Position numbers and translations under genes: made by a program
Notes under the pieces: generated by a model
What the model saw: only the letters and a program-made list of their open reading frames with translations
Told to the model about the DNA's origin: nothing
Database searches by the model: none
NCBI RefSeq assembly: GCF_051304405.1
Contig: NZ_JBPPGG010000001.1
Coordinates: 992,001-1,056,000 of the forward strand
Length of the DNA: 64,000 nt
DNA from: Pedomonas sp051304405
GTDB lineage: Bacteria > Pseudomonadota > Alphaproteobacteria > Sphingomonadales > Sphingomonadaceae
Direction of reading: 5' to 3'
Shown here: positions 63,954-64,000 of the stretch, in pieces
How the letters are laid out: every line of letters starts with the position of its first letter
Position numbering within the stretch: position 1 is the first letter of the stretch

Positions 63954-64000
63954 GCATTACCCTTTGGCACAACCCCCGCTGCAGCACGTCCCGCAAGGCG
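63950..64000 (+). CDS. ArsC-family reductase, 5' part (cut by the window end)
   Basis: ATG 63950 reads SITLWHNPRCSTSRKA, the N-terminus of the thioredoxin-fold ArsC/YfgD/Spx group with the redox Cys in NPRCSTSR. It could be a glutaredoxin-type arsenate reductase or a YfgD-like protein. It overlaps the CoA-transferase stop. Confidence 0.75.
   Translation, partial: MSITLWHNPRCSTSRKA

Overview
This 64-kb window is high-GC chromosomal DNA from an alphaproteobacterium. The key evidence is the gene order hemE / origin / ppsR-maf-aroE-coaE-dnaQ on one side and rho, mnmE, mnmG, rsmG, parA, parB, then holA-lptE-leuS on the other. This is the layout known around the Caulobacter crescentus origin. An Irr-type Fur regulator, a DUF3576 lipoprotein, the maeB/mutS/glnD block and an IalB-family protein also fit Alphaproteobacteria. 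The order or genus cannot be fixed from this sequence alone.

Layout. 1-18.3 kb: end of a thioredoxin/TPR co-chaperone gene with a LON-domain protein, Trm112 and DUF971; a UbiH-type hydroxylase divergent from ftsK; lolA, xth-ribA, a hypothetical gene behind a near-perfect sigma-54 promoter, an L,D-transpeptidase-like gene, YggS, a short ThiE-like protein, a small beta-barrel protein, a DUF3576 lipoprotein and leuS-lptE-holA. 18.3-25 kb: the chromosome-segregation block parB, parA, rsmG, mnmG, mnmE with four parS sites. 25-32.4 kb: ogt, dienelactone hydrolase, GDPD, quinone oxidoreductase, terC, rho, hemJ, hemE. 32.4-32.7 kb: probable replication origin with clustered DnaA boxes. Neighbouring genes on both sides point away from it. 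32.7-46 kb: ppsR, maf, aroE, coaE, dnaQ, a probable small RNA or structured 3' UTR, glnD, mutS, maeB, an alpha/beta hydrolase and irr. 46-54.5 kb: SDR, a two-gene operon of a FliL-like exported protein and a large FlaEY-like beta-propeller protein, yggT, yggU, folD, marC and a PEP-CTERM-like protein behind a sigma-54-like promoter. 54.5-64 kb: argG, a CDF metal exporter, cfa, a 2OG-Fe(II) oxygenase, a diacylglycerol-kinase-like protein, rlmN, IalB, a two-subunit 3-oxoacid CoA-transferase and the start of an ArsC-family gene.

The most distinctive feature is a family of modular palindromic intergenic repeats (13 elements, 24 terminal hairpins). Each complete element is terminal hairpin, pyrimidine-rich linker, one to three internal GGCCG-type hairpins, the complementary linker, terminal hairpin. 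Every element lies at the 3' end of at least one gene, none between two divergent genes. The hairpin stems change by compensating substitutions. The outer flanks are T-rich on the left and A-rich on the right, so they do not look like ordinary intrinsic terminators. Junctions between 34.3 and 54.5 kb carry no such element, and two of them have conventional terminators.

No tRNA, rRNA, CRISPR array, transposase or prophage gene was recognised.
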